From Chloroflexia bacterium (lineage in GTDB: Bacteria; Chloroflexota; Chloroflexia; Thermomicrobiales; JALYUS01), in contig JAICIL010000004.1 of NCBI GenBank assembly GCA_025924435.1, positions 1 to 41,525 on the forward strand: DNA of 41,525 nt, read 5' to 3'. The notes beneath the pieces were generated by a model. It worked only from the letters and a program-made list of their open reading frames with translations. It made no database searches and had not been told where the DNA came from. The translations under genes were made by a program, and so were the position numbers. Shown one piece after another: positions 8,380 through 16,237 of this stretch; position 1 is the stretch's first letter, and every line of letters starts with the position of its first letter.

Positions 8380-8509
8380 CCTAACCCGCCGGCCCCCTTC
8401 CCGAAAAGGAAGGGGGTGACTTATACGAGTGCTGTGCTGTATCCCGAACGTCCCGATCTCCAAGAGGCTCACTCCCCCTTCCCTTTAGGGAAGGGGGCCG
8501 GGGGTTAGG
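8380..8509. repeat. Family A repeat, copy 3, complete
   Basis: A complete 130 bp element. It begins CCTAACCC and ends GGGGGTTAGG. The left hairpin is CCCCCTTCC/GGAAGGGGG, followed by TGACT, and the right hairpin is CCCCCTTCCC/GGGAAGGGGG, preceded by GAGGCTCACT. The spacer holds CCCGAACGTCCC. It starts 9 nt after the rpoN stop and may serve as its terminator. Confidence 0.8.
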
Positions 8510-8529
8510 TCGTCCCACGCGAATAATCG

Positions 8530-8578
8530 TTGCATGTGCGGGGGAGATGAGTACAATGAGAGCGCGTCGCTGACGCGC
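8530..8578 (+). promoter_or_regulatory. Sigma-70-type promoter and leader hairpin of the activator gene
   Basis: TTGCAT at 8530-8535 and TACAAT at 8552-8557 are 16 bp apart, a good housekeeping promoter. A perfect 7 bp hairpin (GCGCGTC, GCT, GACGCGC) at 8562-8578 lies in the expected leader, before the gene start at 8617. Confidence 0.5.
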
Positions 8579-8616
8579 ATTTCTGGTGGGGCGCCGGGTG
8601 AGGGGAGTACACGATC

Positions 8617-10134
8617 ATGAGTAGCAGGCCACCAGCACGCCGGGTGAGCGCCGCTGGCTCCGCCGCATCGCGCAAGCCGACCGCGACGAATGGGCATACG
8701 CCGACGAGTGGCGATGCACCCGCGCCCGCCTTCGCCTACGACGCGACAAATCGCCGCATCCTCGTCGCGGACGATGCCGACGATATCCGCACCCTGCTCG
8801 TCGAACTGCTGACTGACGAAGGGTATGAGGTGTTGGAAGCGCGGACGGGCAAGGAGATGCTGGAGATCTACCACGGCCCGCGGCATCCCGCGCTCGTCCT
8901 CCTCGATGTGCAGATGCCCGACATGACCGGGATCGAAGCGCTGCGCGAGATCGCCCAGTCCGCCGGCGGGGAGACGCTGCCGATCATCATGATGACGGCG
9001 TTCACGACCGCCTCCGTCGCCATTGAGGCGACGATGCTCGGCGCATTCGACTACCTCAATAAGCCGTTCGACATCGAGTATGTCGTCCAGAAGGTCAGGA
9101 CCTTCTTCAGCACGCAAGAGCAGGAAGCGCAGATGGCCCCCGGCCCCGCCGAGGCCGATCAGCGGCTGCGGGACGAGATCATCGGCTCCAGCCCGGAGAT
9201 GGCGCGCATTTTCCAGATGATCGGGCGGGCGGCGGCCTCCGATGCCCCGGTCCTGATCACCGGCGAGACGGGCGCGGGCAAGGAGTTGATCGCCAACGTC
9301 CTGCACAAAAATTCACTGAATGCGCGCGGCCCGCTGGTGAAGGTGAACTGCGCGGCGCTCCCGGAGTCGCTCCTCGAAAGCGAGTTGTTCGGCCACGAGA
9401 AGGGGTCGTTCACCGGCGCGCACAACCAGCATAAGGGGAGTTTCGAGCGGGCGAACAAGGGGACGATTTTTCTCGACGAGATCGGCGAACTGACGCTCTC
9501 CACCCAGACGAAACTGCTGCGCGTTTTGCAGGAGAAGGAGTTCGAGCGCGTCGGCGGGAACGCGCCGATCCATGTTGACGTGCGGGTGATCGCGGCGACA
9601 AACCGACGGCTGGAAGACGAAGTGTCGGCGGGGAAGTTCCGCGAGGACCTCTTCTACCGCCTCCACGTCCTGACGATCCACGTACCGCCGCTGCGGGAGC
9701 ACATGGAGGACGTCCCGCTCCTCGTCCAGCACTTCCTCCACAAACATCGCTACGGCGTCGCGGGCCGCTCGGCGCGCATCTCGCCGGACGCGATGGAAAA
9801 GTTGATGACGCATGCCTGGCCCGGCAACATCCGCGAGCTGGAGAACACGATCCAGCGCGGCATCGTCCTCTCGCAGGGCGGGCTGGTGACCGCCGAGCAG
9901 GTCCAGTTCGCGCCGCAGGCGGGCGGGCGGCTGATTGACATCACGCAGCGCGTCCGCGAGCGCACGCCGCTGACGCAGGTGCTCAACGAAGTCGAGCGCG
10001 AATTGCTCGTCGAGGCACTCAAGCTGCACGAGGGCGACCGCGTCGCCGTCGCGCATACGCTCGGGCTGGAACTCGCCGATCTCAGCCAGCGCCTCCGCGA
10101 CTTCGGCCTCGACGGCGAGTACGCGGCGGATTAG
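8617..10134 (+). CDS. NtrC-family sigma-54-dependent response regulator
   Basis: A 505-residue activator. A disordered N-terminal leader (about 1-45) precedes a receiver with ADDADD and the phosphoacceptor Asp in LVLLDVQMPDMTG (near 97). The AAA+ domain has Walker A GETGAGKE (near 217), the sigma-54 contact loop GSFTGA (a Ser variant of GAFTGA), IFLDEIGEL as Walker B and NIRELENTIQRG. The C-terminal helical region (about 450-500) is a weak Fis-type DNA-binding domain. Phosphorylation would drive ring assembly and opening of sigma-54 promoters. The cognate kinase is unknown; the kinases at 942 and 34705 are candidates. The ATG at 8617 has GAGGGGAG about 10 nt upstream. Confidence 0.93.
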   Translation: MSSRPPARRVSAAGSAASRKPTATNGHTPTSGDAPAPAFAYDATNRRILVADDADDIRTLLVELLTDEGYEVLEARTGKEMLEIYHGPRHPALVLLDVQMPDMTGIEALREIAQSAGGETLPIIMMTAFTTASVAIEATMLGAFDYLNKPFDIEYVVQKVRTFFSTQEQEAQMAPGPAEADQRLRDEIIGSSPEMARIFQMIGRAAASDAPVLITGETGAGKELIANVLHKNSLNARGPLVKVNCAALPESLLESELFGHEKGSFTGAHNQHKGSFERANKGTIFLDEIGELTLSTQTKLLRVLQEKEFERVGGNAPIHVDVRVIAATNRRLEDEVSAGKFREDLFYRLHVLTIHVPPLREHMEDVPLLVQHFLHKHRYGVAGRSARISPDAMEKLMTHAWPGNIRELENTIQRGIVLSQGGLVTAEQVQFAPQAGGRLIDITQRVRERTPLTQVLNEVERELLVEALKLHEGDRVAVAHTLGLELADLSQRLRDFGLDGEYAAD

Positions 10135-10141
10135 CGCCCCG

Positions 10142-10912
10142 TCATCTCCGCTCGCGGCGGGCGATTGCGGCGTTCGTGCGGTGCGCCTCCTCGTAGAAGG
10201 GCATGGCCGCGGGCGGTTCCCAGGGCATATCGGGGTCGGCGAGGAGCGCGTCGAGATAAGCGGCGTTATCCCGCAGCAGTTGCGCGTCGCCGACCGGACC
10301 ATGCGAGGGGACGACGATGCGCACATCGTCCCGCGCGGCCCATACCCGCAGCGCCGCCGCCCACGGTCCGAGCGGCCCGGAGTCCGTCGTCGGGATCGGC
10401 CATTCCGCCGCGTCCCCCGCGAAAAAGACGCCCGCCTCCGGCAGATGGACGATCGCCTCGTCCGCCGTGTGGCCGGGGAGATGGTGGATCGAGAGCGTCA
10501 GCCCGCCGAGGTCAATGTCCATGAACGCGGAGAAGGTGATCGTCGGCGGCACGATCGTCACGTCGCGGTACCGCTCCGGCTCCTCCGCCCGCTTCTCCGC
10601 CAATGTCCGCTCCCCCTCGGTGAGCATCGCCGCACGGCAGAGGCGATGCGCGATGATCGGCGTGGCCGGGAAGGCGGCGTTGCCCCAGGTGTGATCCCAG
10701 TCCGCGTGCGTGTTGACGACCAGCGCCGGGTTGCCGTGTCGGTCGAGCAGGTCGCGCACGGGGGCCATGTCCTCCGGGCGGATCAGCGTGTCCACGACCG
10801 CGCTCACCCTCTCGCCGAGGATGATCGCCGCGCACACGGACAACTCCGCATCCAGCGGGCGTTCCGCGAGCCAGATGGCGGGCGTCAATTCCCGCAGCGC
10901 GACTTCGTTCAT
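10142..10912 (-). CDS. Metallo-beta-lactamase-fold hydrolase
   Basis: A 256-residue protein with the metal-binding signature THADWDH (HxDxDH form) near residue 70, HLPGHTADE (third His), GDAAEW (bridging Asp) and SHGPVG (last His). It resembles general MBL-fold hydrolases of glyoxalase-II or lactonase type; the substrate cannot be read from sequence. Its ATG overlaps the stop of the upstream MFS gene in an ATGA, so translation is coupled and the two may handle the same compound. Its stop is only 7 nt from that of the convergent activator gene, with no terminator hairpin between. Confidence 0.85.
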   Translation of the reverse strand: MNEVALRELTPAIWLAERPLDAELSVCAAIILGERVSAVVDTLIRPEDMAPVRDLLDRHGNPALVVNTHADWDHTWGNAAFPATPIIAHRLCRAAMLTEGERTLAEKRAEEPERYRDVTIVPPTITFSAFMDIDLGGLTLSIHHLPGHTADEAIVHLPEAGVFFAGDAAEWPIPTTDSGPLGPWAAALRVWAARDDVRIVVPSHGPVGDAQLLRDNAAYLDALLADPDMPWEPPAAMPFYEEAHRTNAAIARRERR

Positions 10913-12183
10913 CGCTCGATCCGGTAGCGGCGGATGGCCGGCACCTTCCAGCCGATCAGGATGACGGTCAGCACGCACGCGACGCCTCCCGAGATGATCG
11001 AGAACGGCAGGCCAAGCCCCGCGGCGACCGCGCCCGCCTCCAACTGGCCGAATTGCGGCCCGCCCTGCACGAAGACCTGATTCGCCGCCGTGACGCGCCC
11101 GCGCAGCGCGTCCGGCGTGAGCAGTTGCAGGATTTGATGTCGGAGAGTCATGCTCACCGTATCGGTCAGCCCCGTCGCGGCGAGGAAGAAGACCGCCATC
11201 AGCATCGAGCGCGCGAGGCCGAAGCCGACTGTCGCGAGGCCGAACGCCACCACCGCGACCAGCAGCGGGAAGCCCGGCGCGCGGACGCGGTTCGAGAGGC
11301 CCGTCATCACCACCGCGCCGATCACCGAGCCGATGGCGGGCGCGGCGTAGAGGAGGCCGAGGCTGGCCGGGCCGACGTGGAGAATCTTGTCCGCGAAGGC
11401 CGGCAGGAGCACGGTCGCGCTGCCCCAGAAGGTGGCGAAGAAGTCCACCGACATCACCGCCCCGACGATGGGGTTGTGGCGGATGAAGCCGAGGCCCTGC
11501 ACCGCCGCCGTCCAGCCGCGCGCGCCGCCGACCGATGCCGCCCCGAGCCGCGCCCGCATCAGCAGGAGCGAGAGGATGACCGCGAGGAAGCCGACGGCGT
11601 CGAAGGAGTACGCCCCGGCGAGGCCGATCGCGCCGATCGCGATGCCGCCGAGCGCCGGGCCGGCGATCGTCCCCACCTGCGTGACGGTGATATTCCAGGA
11701 GAGCGCGTTGGGCAGATGCTCGCGCGGGACGAGCGCGGGGATGATCGCCTGCCGCGCGGGCATATCCAGCGCGCCCGTCGCGGCGGCGAGGAAGGTGAAC
11801 CCGTAGATGACGCCGAGGTTCGCCACGCCCGCCGCCGTCAGCAGGGCGAGCGCGGCGGAGTAGGACATCAGCAGGGGCTGGGTGAGCAGCATCAACCGGC
11901 GGCGATCCACCACATCCGCCAGGACGCCGCCGAGGAGCGAGAAGACGACCACCGGCACGATGCGAAAGAGGCCGATCAGGCCCAGGTCGAGCGTGGAGTG
12001 GTGGAATTGATAGACCTGATAGGCGATGGCGACCGTCTGCATCTGCCGCCCGATCGTCGAGACGAACCGCCCGGTCAGCAGCAGCGAATAATCGCGGTGG
12101 CGCAGCGCGATGAAGGGGCTGAGCGGTTCGGCGGGCACGGTCGTTCGCGCGGGGGCATCGCGGGTCGCAGATTTTCCGGCCAC
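10909..12183 (-). CDS. MFS transporter, EntS/MFS_3-like exporter
   Basis: An integral membrane protein of about 424 residues with around 12 hydrophobic segments. It starts with a polar tail, then SPFIALRHRDYSLLLTGRF, typical of the EntS-like MFS_3 group, and has the loop motif GGVLADVVDRRRL after the second to third helix. It is probably a proton-driven exporter; the substrate is unknown. The GTG at 12183 is chosen because AAGGGAG lies about 9 nt upstream. A GTG at 12234 would add 17 residues. It is translationally coupled to the MBL-fold gene downstream. Confidence 0.85.
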   Translation of the reverse strand: MAGKSATRDAPARTTVPAEPLSPFIALRHRDYSLLLTGRFVSTIGRQMQTVAIAYQVYQFHHSTLDLGLIGLFRIVPVVVFSLLGGVLADVVDRRRLMLLTQPLLMSYSAALALLTAAGVANLGVIYGFTFLAAATGALDMPARQAIIPALVPREHLPNALSWNITVTQVGTIAGPALGGIAIGAIGLAGAYSFDAVGFLAVILSLLLMRARLGAASVGGARGWTAAVQGLGFIRHNPIVGAVMSVDFFATFWGSATVLLPAFADKILHVGPASLGLLYAAPAIGSVIGAVVMTGLSNRVRAPGFPLLVAVVAFGLATVGFGLARSMLMAVFFLAATGLTDTVSMTLRHQILQLLTPDALRGRVTAANQVFVQGGPQFGQLEAGAVAAGLGLPFSIISGGVACVLTVILIGWKVPAIRRYRIER

Positions 12184-12250
12184 GCAGGGCGCTCCCTTTC
12201 CTTCCGCCAGACAATGCCACGCATGGTATCGCACTCGCCGCCGATAGAAT

Positions 12251-12325
12251 AGTGGGCAGCGGGAAAAGTGGACAGTGAGCAGTAGACAGAAAACCGCTCA
12301 CCGCTCACTACTCACCGCTCACTCC
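12251..12325. repeat. Short degenerate repeat (family C), GTGAGCAGT/CCGCTCAC units
   Basis: The left part reads AGTGGACAGTGAGCAGT. The right part contains CCGCTCACCGCTCACTACT and CACCGCTCACT. The two halves form an imperfect inverted repeat. It lies between the divergent MFS and small membrane protein genes. The same low-complexity units occur at 15220 and 21652. Confidence 0.55.
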
Positions 12326-12328
12326 CGG

Positions 12329-12334
12329 TACAAT
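12329..12334 (+). promoter_or_regulatory. Possible -10 box for a leaderless transcript
   Basis: TACAAT ends 9 nt before the ATG at 12344. No Shine-Dalgarno sequence precedes that start, and there is no good -35 box. This layout fits a leaderless mRNA but is weak alone. Confidence 0.3.
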
Positions 12335-12343
12335 ACCCGCACG

Positions 12344-12775
12344 ATGGATGATGGACCGACGATCTTCACAATTCCCCGCTACCTCGCCGCGCGCGCCGCA
12401 CGGCTGCGCGCGGCGGCGCGCGCGCATCTGCTGCTCGCGCCGCTGGCGATCTGGCTGCCATTGCTCGCGCGATTCCGCGGTCTCCGGGCGGCGATTATCG
12501 GCGCGGCACTCTTCGTCGGATTTTGGGCGCTCCTGCAACTCGCCCCGCTGGGCGTGCCCCGCACGATGCGCCGCCGCTACCGCCGCCTCAGCGCGCAAGC
12601 GGGGTTGATCGCGCTCGCCGCATTCTGCCTCCTCGCGCTCGCCCTCTTTCTCCATGTCCGGCCGGCATTCATCGCGCTCGGCACGCTGGCGCTCGATCTG
12701 CCGGTCGCTGTTTTCCTCTTCGTCAGCCTGTCCGTCTACCTCGCTCCCCACCCCGAGGATGTCCCGCGGCCATGA
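12344..12775 (+). CDS. Small membrane protein, unknown function
   Basis: A 143-residue protein with about four hydrophobic segments: near 30-45, 50-70, 88-108 and 112-132. Arg-rich stretches lie between them (RTMRRRYRRLS), which favours cytoplasmic loops there. It is not recognised as a named family. The ATG at 12344 (MDDGPTIF) is chosen because the frame upstream runs into the family C repeat and no ribosome binding site is seen for other starts; a TACAAT box just upstream suggests leaderless expression. The stop codon abuts a family A repeat, which separates it from the convergent cytochrome operon. Confidence 0.6.
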   Translation: MDDGPTIFTIPRYLAARAARLRAAARAHLLLAPLAIWLPLLARFRGLRAAIIGAALFVGFWALLQLAPLGVPRTMRRRYRRLSAQAGLIALAAFCLLALALFLHVRPAFIALGTLALDLPVAVFLFVSLSVYLAPHPEDVPRP

Positions 12776-12898
12776 CCTATCCCCTGCCCCCCTCCCGAAT
12801 CGGGAAGGGGAGAAAGCCTCCGTGGATCGAGGAGGCGGAAGGGCACGGTATTGCGAGGAATCACCCTTCCCGTTCCGGGTGTATAGACCGGGGTTAGG
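12776..12898. repeat. Family A repeat, copy 4, diverged
   Basis: It begins CCTATCCCCTGCCCCCC and ends CCGGGGTTAGG. The left hairpin (CTCCCGA/TCGGGAAGG) is intact. The right hairpin is degraded. It starts at the base after the TGA of the small membrane protein and fills the gap to the convergent cytochrome b gene, so it may terminate both. Confidence 0.65.
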
Positions 12899-12905
12899 AA
12901 ATCCC

Positions 12906-14342
12906 CTACTGCCCGCTCGCGCCCGCCGGTTGCCGGCTCTTCAAAAAGGCGACAATCGCGTTCAGTTCGTCCGGCGTCATGTTGCCGCCATAGGCGGGCA
13001 TGTTGCCGCCGCCGTTGAGGATGCGGATCGTGATCGCATCCGGCGAGAGGCGGTTCGTCACATTCGTCAGGTCCGGGCCGCGGTTGCCGCCCTGCCCGTT
13101 GACCGCGTGGCAGTACTGGCACCCCTTCGCGTTGAAGAGTTGCGCCCCCTGCGCGACCGGGCCGCTCGTCGTGCCGACGACCTGCGCGGAGAGCGGCTGC
13201 ACCTCGAAGTGCGGCGACCAGGGCGCACGGACGGCGACCTGCCAGAGCGTCCCGATCATGATGAGCGTCAGGATCACGAAACCGACCGCCCATGGCCGCC
13301 GCTTCGGGCTGCGCTCGCCGTGGTTGGAGACGAACGGCAGCCCGAAGAGCACGACGAAGAGCAGCACCGGCGCGAGGATAATGACGTAACTCTCCGTCCC
13401 CTTCGGCAAGAGCGCGAGCACGCCGAAATACCAGAGGAAGTACCAATCCGGCCGGGGATAGGCACTGACGATCGAGGGGTCCGGCTGATTCCCCAATTCC
13501 TTCGGCCCGACGATGACCGCCAGCAGCAGGATCGTGAAGAGGACCGCGACGCCGAAGATCGCATCCCGCCAGGCGGCGTCCGGCCAGAAGGGGACGCCAT
13601 TTCGCTTCAGGAGCGCGTCGTACTTGGCGCGGTACGTTTTCGGGTCCACCGGATCGCCCGCCTTCGGCGGCTCGGAGATGCCGTCATGGATGACGAGGTA
13701 GAGGTGCAGCGCGACCGTCGCGAAGATCAGCGCCGGGATGAAGAAGACATGGACAGCGAAGAAGCGGCTCAAAGTCGCGCCGCTCACCGTGTCGCCCGCG
13801 AAGATGAAATGCGCCACGGCATGGCCGATGATCGGCAGGCGGCCCGCCTGCTCGGCGGCGACGACGAGCGACCAGAAGCCGTCCTGATCCCAGCGCAGCA
13901 GTTGGCCGGTGAAGGCCATGAGGAGCGTCAGCGCGAAGAGGACGACGCCGGTGAGCCAGTTCACCTCGCGCGGGAACTTGTACGATCCCATCAGGAAGAC
14001 GCGGATCATGTGGATGCCGATGCAGATCATCATCGCGGAGGCGGCGAAATAGTGGATGCCGCGCACGACCCGCCCGAAGGTGTCGTGCGAGATGAACTGG
14101 AGGCTGTTGTAGGCGTCCGCCGTCGCGGGGACGTACGAGGTGGCGAGCACGATCCCGGTGGCGACGAGCGTCATGAAGGAGAAGAGCGTCGCGCTGCCGA
14201 AGACGTAGGCCCAGCCGATCCGCCCCGTCTCCGGCACGGGATGGCGGATCATCGGCAGCACAAGTTTCGATGTCCCCGTCCGGTCATCGAATGCCCGCCA
14301 TGCCCGTATCAGGATATTTCCCCGCTTCGCTTCCACCGCCAT
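12906..14342 (-). CDS. Cytochrome b fused to a C-terminal cytochrome c domain (bc complex)
   Basis: A 478-residue quinol:cytochrome c reductase subunit. About eight membrane helices carry paired heme-b histidines in RGIHYFAASAMMICIGIH and in FAVHVFF...VALHLYLVIHDG. A PDWYFLWYFG segment marks the quinone-site region of the subunit IV-like half. The last 80 or so residues are a class I cytochrome c with CQYCH (near 411) and a Met ligand in NMPAYGGNM. The protein therefore combines b6-like, subunit IV-like and c-type parts. The start follows AAGGAT. It is the last gene of the oxidase/bc operon, 35 nt after the Rieske gene, and passes electrons to the caa3 oxidase encoded upstream. Confidence 0.93.
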   Translation of the reverse strand: MAVEAKRGNILIRAWRAFDDRTGTSKLVLPMIRHPVPETGRIGWAYVFGSATLFSFMTLVATGIVLATSYVPATADAYNSLQFISHDTFGRVVRGIHYFAASAMMICIGIHMIRVFLMGSYKFPREVNWLTGVVLFALTLLMAFTGQLLRWDQDGFWSLVVAAEQAGRLPIIGHAVAHFIFAGDTVSGATLSRFFAVHVFFIPALIFATVALHLYLVIHDGISEPPKAGDPVDPKTYRAKYDALLKRNGVPFWPDAAWRDAIFGVAVLFTILLLAVIVGPKELGNQPDPSIVSAYPRPDWYFLWYFGVLALLPKGTESYVIILAPVLLFVVLFGLPFVSNHGERSPKRRPWAVGFVILTLIMIGTLWQVAVRAPWSPHFEVQPLSAQVVGTTSGPVAQGAQLFNAKGCQYCHAVNGQGGNRGPDLTNVTNRLSPDAITIRILNGGGNMPAYGGNMTPDELNAIVAFLKSRQPAGASGQ

Positions 14343-14377
14343 CGCGCTATCCTTACGTTCCTTGTCCTCAGTCCTCG

Positions 14378-14908
14378 CTACGTCACGGGAATCGGGCTGG
14401 TCAGAATCTCCACCTGCCCGTTATTGACACGCACCGGATAGGTCGTCAGCGGTTGCGGCGGCGGCCCGGCGGCGACCGTGCCATCCTTGTAATACACACC
14501 GCCGTGGCACGGGCACATGAAGAGATCGGCGTCCGCCAGCCAGCGCACCGGGCAGCCGAGATGCGAGCAGTTGATCGAGAAGGCGACGAAATCCTGCGCG
14601 CCATTGCGCCGGAGCCACGCCGCCGTGTTGCCGGAGACACCCGTCCACGCCACCGATGACGGGTCGGTGTATTTCACCAGGTTCGTCGTGCCGACCGTGA
14701 AGTCGTCCACCTTCCCGACCGGGCGCCAATCGCGCGGCTTTTTGGCGAAGAGCGGCCGAATCAAAAACCCGACGACCGGCACGCCGACCGCCGCCGCGCC
14801 CGCCGCGCCCAGCCCGATGCACAGCCAGTTCAGGAACCGCCGCCGACCGAGCATCTCCGGCGATTCCGCGCGGTCCGTCTCGGTCGGGCCGTAGGTCTCA
14901 ATGGCCAT
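14378..14908 (-). CDS. Rieske iron-sulfur subunit of the bc-type complex
   Basis: A 176-residue protein. A GRRRFLNWL segment and one hydrophobic helix (about 28-52) look like an uncleaved Tat-type signal anchor. The [2Fe-2S] ligands are in CSHLGC (near 113) and CPCHGG (near 133). It takes the first electron from quinol at the outer membrane face and passes it to the cytochrome c domain. The ATG at 14908 has GGAG upstream and overlaps the end of the preceding gene by 11 nt, a sign of coupling. An earlier in-frame start at 14932 would lengthen the overlap. Confidence 0.93.
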   Translation of the reverse strand: MAIETYGPTETDRAESPEMLGRRRFLNWLCIGLGAAGAAAVGVPVVGFLIRPLFAKKPRDWRPVGKVDDFTVGTTNLVKYTDPSSVAWTGVSGNTAAWLRRNGAQDFVAFSINCSHLGCPVRWLADADLFMCPCHGGVYYKDGTVAAGPPPQPLTTYPVRVNNGQVEILTSPIPVT

Positions 14909-15374
14909 GGCGCAATTCTCCGATCCAACCACCGAGGCCGAGGGCGAGCAAGACCAGCCCGATCACGGTGATGGCAATGGTCGTCACGACGCCCCAGGCG
15001 AGGAAGACGACGCCGACCGCGAGCACGACGGGCCAGTACGTCGGCCGGGGGAGATGGGCGGCGGGCAATGGCTCCCAATCCGGGTGAGCGGGGGAGTGCT
15101 GAGTGCTGAGTGCCGAGTGCTGAGGATAGGAGGGTGGTTCGTCCTGCCCAGAGGGCGCGCGCGCCACTCCAACGCGGTCCGCTTCCCGCTGCGCCCTGTC
15201 CAATACCGATTGCCCGCCACCCGCCGCCCGCTGCTCACCGTCCCCTGCCCATTGCCCACTGCCCACCGCCCGCTTGTCGCGCAGCGCGGCGGTGATGCCG
15301 AGCGCGCCGCCGAGCGCCGCGCCCAGCGCGATTTTGATCGCGGTCTTTCTCGTGTCCGATGGCTGATCCGGCAT
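14898..15374 (-). CDS. Small oxidase-operon membrane protein with repeat-derived insert
   Basis: A 158-residue protein. Residues about 10-30 are a first hydrophobic segment (IKIALGAALGGALGI). Residues about 112-155 hold PTYWPVVLAVGVVFLAWG and a second helix ending GWIGE, resembling small subunit IV-like or tail segments of aa3 oxidases (a tentative match). The middle (about 35-100) is low in complexity and is encoded by two short dispersed repeats, giving AVGSGQWAGDGEQ and HSALSTQHSPAHP. The frame stays open across both. Start and stop overlap CtaG and Rieske, so it belongs to the operon. Its function is unproven; a structural or assembly role in the supercomplex is inferred. Confidence 0.7.
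   Translation of the reverse strand: MPDQPSDTRKTAIKIALGAALGGALGITAALRDKRAVGSGQWAGDGEQRAAGGGQSVLDRAQREADRVGVARAPSGQDEPPSYPQHSALSTQHSPAHPDWEPLPAAHLPRPTYWPVVLAVGVVFLAWGVVTTIAITVIGLVLLALGLGGWIGELRHGH
15094..15124. repeat. Family C repeat, AGTGCTGAG tandem inside a gene
   Basis: Four near-identical AGTGCTG/AGTGCCG units in tandem, read in frame by the minus-strand gene at 14898-15374 as HSALSTQHS. A related sequence lies at 27790-27856. Confidence 0.7.
15220..15275. repeat. Family C repeat, GCCCACTGCCCACCGCCC units inside a gene
   Basis: A run of 7-9 nt variants (CTGCTCACC, CTGCCCATTGCCCACT, GCCCACCGCCCG), read in frame on the minus strand as AVGSGQWAGDGEQRAAGGGQ. The units match those at 21652-21718. 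Confidence 0.65.
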
Positions 15375-16237
15375 CAGGTCCCCTCCCCCGACGGTGATGG
15401 CACGGCGGCGCGTGGGGAACCCACGTAGCCGCGTGTCGCAGGCGATTCGTCTTCCTCATCCGCCTCGCCCTGCCAGCGCGCGAAGGTGCCGATGATCGCG
15501 CACAGATAGATCAGCCCGCCCGGCACCCACATGAGCAGCCCGCCGAACTGCTGATCCACCGCCGGTGAGACGCCCCAGCCATCCCGGATCAGCGGCAGGA
15601 AGCCGCGCGTATCCACCGGATGCAGATAGGCGGGGTAGAGGCCGGGCGAGGCGAAGGTGAGGATGATGCCGAGCATACTGCTTCCGACGGCGGCGGTGAA
15701 GAGGTAGAGCATCGCGGCGAGCGGCGCGTACCGGGACTCCGGCAGCGGCGCGCAGACCGGCCACCAGAAGATCACGCCCGTCGCGAGGAAGCAGAGATGC
15801 TCGCCGATATGGATGCCGGTGTGCGCCAGCGCCGCATCGTAGAGCGCCGGGAGATGCCAGAGATACATCGCGCCGATGCCCAGGAGCCACGCGACCGCCG
15901 GTCGGCGCAGCGCCCGCTCCACGGCACGCACGCGGGGGGATGCCAGCCAGCGGGCCACCAGCCACGCCGGGATGCCGAGGATGAGGAGCGGCGGCACGAT
16001 CAGCAGGAGCAGGAGATGCTGGATCATGTGCGCGCTGAAGAGGTACGTGTCGCCGAGCGCGTCGAGCGGCGAGCACTGCGCGACGAGCAGCACGGCGACG
16101 CCCGCGAAGAAACAGCCCGCCCGCCGCCGCGGGCGGCGACGCGTGAGGGCGACATACACCGCGACCAGCGCCGTGCAGCCGATCAGCACGGACGGCTCGC
16201 CGTCCCACGCGGTCGTCAGCAGCCGCCACGTCGTCAT
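15374..16237 (-). CDS. ctaG: Cytochrome c oxidase assembly protein, CtaG_like
   Basis: A 287-residue polytopic membrane protein with about seven helices. It shows the CtaG/caa3 family marks LFSAHMIQHLLLLLIVPPLL, MYLWHLPALYDAAL, HIGEHLCFLATGVIFWWPV and the His-bearing loops between them. The family is linked to delivery of copper to CuB of heme-copper oxidases. The polar C-terminal tail is about 35 residues and rich in Glu, Ser and Pro. The ATG overlaps the CoxA-C stop as ATGA, and its own stop shares one base with the next start, so translation is coupled through this part of the operon. Confidence 0.9.
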   Translation of the reverse strand: MTTWRLLTTAWDGEPSVLIGCTALVAVYVALTRRRPRRRAGCFFAGVAVLLVAQCSPLDALGDTYLFSAHMIQHLLLLLIVPPLLILGIPAWLVARWLASPRVRAVERALRRPAVAWLLGIGAMYLWHLPALYDAALAHTGIHIGEHLCFLATGVIFWWPVCAPLPESRYAPLAAMLYLFTAAVGSSMLGIILTFASPGLYPAYLHPVDTRGFLPLIRDGWGVSPAVDQQFGGLLMWVPGGLIYLCAIIGTFARWQGEADEEDESPATRGYVGSPRAAVPSPSGEGT

